The notes below the pieces were generated by a model that searched no databases, was not told where the DNA came from, and worked only from the letters and a program-made list of their open reading frames with translations. From Humidesulfovibrio mexicanus (GTDB lineage Bacteria; Desulfobacterota; Desulfovibrionia; Desulfovibrionales; Desulfovibrionaceae): a stretch of 64,000 nt of DNA. Below are positions 61,922 to 64,000 of the stretch, in pieces. Numbering within the stretch: the stretch's first letter is position 1; every line of letters begins with the position of its first letter. The stretch lies in assembly GCF_900188225.1 (NCBI RefSeq), contig NZ_FZOC01000001.1, forward strand, positions 62,001 through 126,000. Reading direction: 5' to 3'. A program made the translations under genes and the position numbers.

Positions 61922-62197
61922 TCACTGCAGGCGCGAGCCGAAGCGTCCGTTGGGCCGAACACGTGCCAACGGCGCACGAAGCTCCTCAAGAAAACTCGCG
62001 GTGGCGCTCTCCACGCGCGACACATCATCCTCGTTCAACAGCACGGTGTCGATGCGGCGCAAAAAATCCTTGAGCACGCCAAACTCCTCAAGCAGGCCCT
62101 TGCCGAGCTCAAGCTTCTCCAATTCCGGCTCCAAATCCAAAATGGTTTGGAGGCAGTTGGAAATGCGCGCCAAATGGCTGTCATCCGGATTGCTCAT
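61922..62197 (-). CDS. Small conserved-looking protein, 91 residues
   Basis: A 91-residue acidic helical protein with leucine repeats (ILDLEPELEKLELGKGLLEEFGVLKDFL) and no cysteine or signal. Not recognised. The ATG at 62197 has GGAG upstream; a longer frame lies within pgsA. It sits nine bases before ftsB. Confidence 0.65.
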   Translation of the reverse strand: MSNPDDSHLARISNCLQTILDLEPELEKLELGKGLLEEFGVLKDFLRRIDTVLLNEDDVSRVESATASFLEELRAPLARVRPNGRFGSRLQ

Positions 62198-62238
62198 CAC
62201 CCTGCTCCGCAGCGGTCGCCAGCAACGCCGCTTCCTGC

Positions 62239-62799
62239 TCACTCGGCTTGTAACCAGTTCTTATAGAAATTGTACAGATAATTCCCCCCCGAAAAAACCG
62301 TAAGTCCAAGAGCGACATAAAGCACAAACATGCCGAGAGGCGCTGGATCGTATCCAAATATCGGGTAATGGGCCAGCAAGGGCACCAATGCCAAGCTCTG
62401 GGCTATTGTCTTCATCTTTCCGAAGCGATCCGCAGCGATGACGACCCCGCGGTCGGCAGCGACACCGCGCATTCCGGTCACGGCCAACTCGCGGCAAATG
62501 ATGACCACAACGATCCAGGCCTCGACCCACCCCAACTCCACGAGCATGATCAACACCGACCCGATGAGCAGCTTGTCCGCGAGGGGATCGAGGAACTTCC
62601 CAAGGTTGGTGATGAGATTCTGCCTGCGGGCGACGTAGCCATCGGCCATGTCTGTGAGCGAAGCCAAAGCGAACACGATAGCGGAAAGATAGGCCAGCAA
62701 CACAGTTTGCATCGCCTGTTCCAGATACAGGAGCACGACGATGACCGGCACCGCAAAGATGCGCGCCAGGGTCAACATGTTGGCCAGATTCAAGGTCAT
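62239..62799 (-). CDS. pgsA: CDP-diacylglycerol-glycerol-3-phosphate 3-phosphatidyltransferase
   Basis: A 186-residue membrane enzyme making phosphatidylglycerol phosphate. The CDP-alcohol phosphotransferase motif is complete: Asp50, Asp53-Gly54, Ala57-Arg58, Gly67, Asp71 and Asp75. The ATG at 62799 follows a G-rich stretch; the longer frame overlaps mrp. It begins 22 bases after mrp. Confidence 0.93.
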   Translation of the reverse strand: MTLNLANMLTLARIFAVPVIVVLLYLEQAMQTVLLAYLSAIVFALASLTDMADGYVARRQNLITNLGKFLDPLADKLLIGSVLIMLVELGWVEAWIVVVIICRELAVTGMRGVAADRGVVIAADRFGKMKTIAQSLALVPLLAHYPIFGYDPAPLGMFVLYVALGLTVFSGGNYLYNFYKNWLQAE

Positions 62800-62821
62800 A
62801 ACGTGGCTGCGCCCCCCCGTG

Positions 62822-63709
62822 CTACTTGTGGACGGTGGAAGCGGCCTCCAGGCTGGTCTGAGCCGCATGGGCGACGCGGTCTCCAAGCGCCAGCAAGGCG
62901 GTCTTGGCAGGGGTTTCACCAGGCAGAAGCACCACCGGCGTCCCCATATCCCCGGCTACGACAGTGGCTGGATCAAGGGGGATGGCGCCGAGGAACTCCA
63001 GCCCGTACTGGTCTGCCAGCTCCTTTCCGCCGCCCTGCTTGAAAAGATCGATGATCTTGCCGCAATGCGGGCAGGCAAGCCCGCTCATGTTCTCCACAAC
63101 GCCAAGAATGTTGGCCTGGGCGTACTGAAGGAAATTGATCGCCTTGCGCACATCGGCGAGGGATATTTCCTGCGGGGTGGTGACGACCACGGCCAATGCG
63201 TCCGGGATGAGCTTCAGCACCGTCATGGGCTCGTCGCCGGTGCCCGGAGGCGAGTCCACGACCAGAAAGTCAAGCTCGCCCCATTGCACATCGGAAATGA
63301 ACTGGCGAATGGCCGAAGTCTTCATGGGCCCGCGCCACATCACGGCCTGGTCCGGATCCAGCAGCAGCGAGTCCATGGACACCACGTGAAGGTTGTCGTT
63401 GTACTGCTTTGGTTTGACGAGGCTGCCGCGATCCTGCTCCAATTGCCCCGTGAGGCCAAGCAGCCGCGGCACGCTGGGGCCATGGATGTCCACGTCCATA
63501 AGCCCGACCTTGAATCCCTTTGCGGCGAGCGCAGCGGCTATGTTGACGGAAACGGAGCTTTTCCCGACGCCGCCCTTGCCGCTCATGACAAACAACTTGT
63601 AGCGGATGCGCTGAAGGGTAAGGGAAATAAGCTGATCCTGCATGGCCAGCTTTGCGTTGGTTTCACCCTTGTTGGCCGAGGAACAGGAACTACCGGTGCA
63701 CGAACTCAC
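62822..63709 (-). CDS. Mrp/NBP35-type Fe-S carrier ATPase
   Basis: A 295-residue P-loop protein that loads iron-sulfur clusters onto targets. The deviant Walker A SGKGGVGKSS, DVDIHGPS and the C-terminal ACPHCGK cluster site are all present. I prefer the GTG at 63709, eight bases after GGAG; that start gives an N-terminal Cys4/Cys9 motif (SSCTGSSCS) recalling NBP35-like members. No DUF59 domain is attached. Confidence 0.9.
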   Translation of the reverse strand: MSSCTGSSCSSANKGETNAKLAMQDQLISLTLQRIRYKLFVMSGKGGVGKSSVSVNIAAALAAKGFKVGLMDVDIHGPSVPRLLGLTGQLEQDRGSLVKPKQYNDNLHVVSMDSLLLDPDQAVMWRGPMKTSAIRQFISDVQWGELDFLVVDSPPGTGDEPMTVLKLIPDALAVVVTTPQEISLADVRKAINFLQYAQANILGVVENMSGLACPHCGKIIDLFKQGGGKELADQYGLEFLGAIPLDPATVVAGDMGTPVVLLPGETPAKTALLALGDRVAHAAQTSLEAASTVHK

Positions 63710-63835
63710 AATAGACACTCCAGGGTCGGAATTATGGCGCTTTTGACCTTCAAAAATGAAGTATGGCCGATTTTGCCGTGCGTGTAAATCGTGAAGAAGG
63801 AGACCAGGCCAGCGGGGCCGGGGCACAGGCGCAGA

Positions 63836-64000
63836 CTACCAACCATGCTCACCGACGAGATCGACGAAGGCCACGGGGCACACCTCGCTCCATTGCGGTC
63901 CGTCCGGCTGCCGCTCAACAAGGATCAACCGCTGGGAGCGCCGACTGGAGCCGACAGGGATGACGAGACGCCCGTCCTCGGCCAACTGCTCCACAAGAGG
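63836..64000 (-). CDS. pcm: Protein-L-isoaspartate O-methyltransferase, C-terminal part
   Basis: A partial gene cut by the window edge. The last 54 codons on the minus strand read as the end of an isoaspartyl methyltransferase: LVEQLAEDGRLVIPVGS followed by LILVERQ and a final strand pair ending PVAFVDLVGEHGW. The PVG turn after a LxxGGRLVxP-type strand is the family mark. The protein repairs isoaspartate in aged proteins. It would be transcribed toward mrp, 126 bases away. Confidence 0.75.
   Translation of the reverse strand, partial: PLVEQLAEDGRLVIPVGSSRRSQRLILVERQPDGPQWSEVCPVAFVDLVGEHGW

Noticed and set aside
63763-63963. 66-codon plus-strand frame at the window end
   Set aside because: It lies opposite the end of pcm, is Arg-rich and has no ribosome site.

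Overview
The window looks like a stretch of core chromosome from a sulfate-reducing deltaproteobacterium of the Desulfovibrio type (Desulfovibrionaceae or close kin). This rests on gene content and is inference, not a database match: a lptB-rpoN-hpf-ptsN-rapZ block continuing into mannose-type PTS genes, a rhodanese-ferritin fusion, an unusually long LigA, class 1B pyrKD, a Mn-dependent pyrophosphatase and a two-membrane envelope gene set. G+C looks close to 60 percent by eye. I see no insertion sequence, prophage, CRISPR array or integron, and coding density is very high, with many 1-8 base overlaps.

Layout. 1-1.0 kb: a DUF47/PhoU-like gene and tRNA-Lys with its own promoter and terminator. 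1.1-4.2 kb (+): a DsbD-type thiol reductase and an iron-type alcohol dehydrogenase. 4.3-8.0 kb (-): miaA, coaD, rsmD and a beta-CASP metallo-beta-lactamase protein. 8.2-9.7 kb (+): a LOG protein and a DMT permease. 9.7-13.7 kb (-): rhodanese-ferritin, DUF523-DUF1722 and a U32 protein. 13.7-17.1 kb (+): pyrK, pyrD, tRNA-Ser, the SRP RNA and a FadL-type porin. 17.5-18.4 kb (-): Mn pyrophosphatase.

18.7-29.1 kb (-) is a long co-directional block, read from the right: pyrG, kdsA, kdsC, lptC, lptA, lptB, then rpoN, hpf, ptsN, rapZ and mannose-type PTS EIIA, EIIB and EIIC. It joins CTP and KDO supply, LPS transport, sigma-54 and regulatory PTS. The EIIC gene appears split at a nine-base homopolymer, and no EIID is present.

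29.2-30.6 kb (+): purQ and tadA. 30.8-34.3 kb (-): a zinc-ribbon protein, gpmI, rsfS and an anion permease. 34.6-36.8 kb (+): a phenylacetate-CoA ligase family protein, a double-ACT protein and a lone Hpt. 36.9-43.1 kb (-): dapB, ligA (about 110 extra residues), a K+ channel and uvrB. 43.2-48.2 kb: an unknown protein (+), crcB (-), then CYTH, clpS, clpA and aat (+); the last three form a complete N-degron module.

48.2-64.0 kb is all minus strand. Read from the right it holds the tail of pcm, mrp, pgsA, an unknown 91-residue gene, ftsB, a TPR protein, a lipoprotein, fbp, tsaD, trxA, trxB, bamD, a HisD-like unknown, an EF-G paralogue, and cheA, cheR, cheB. Most is housekeeping. The points most worth a second look are the EIIC frameshift, the incomplete PTS beside rpoN/rapZ, the LigA insertion, the SH3-LptA fusion, and palindromes upstream of rpoN and fadL.
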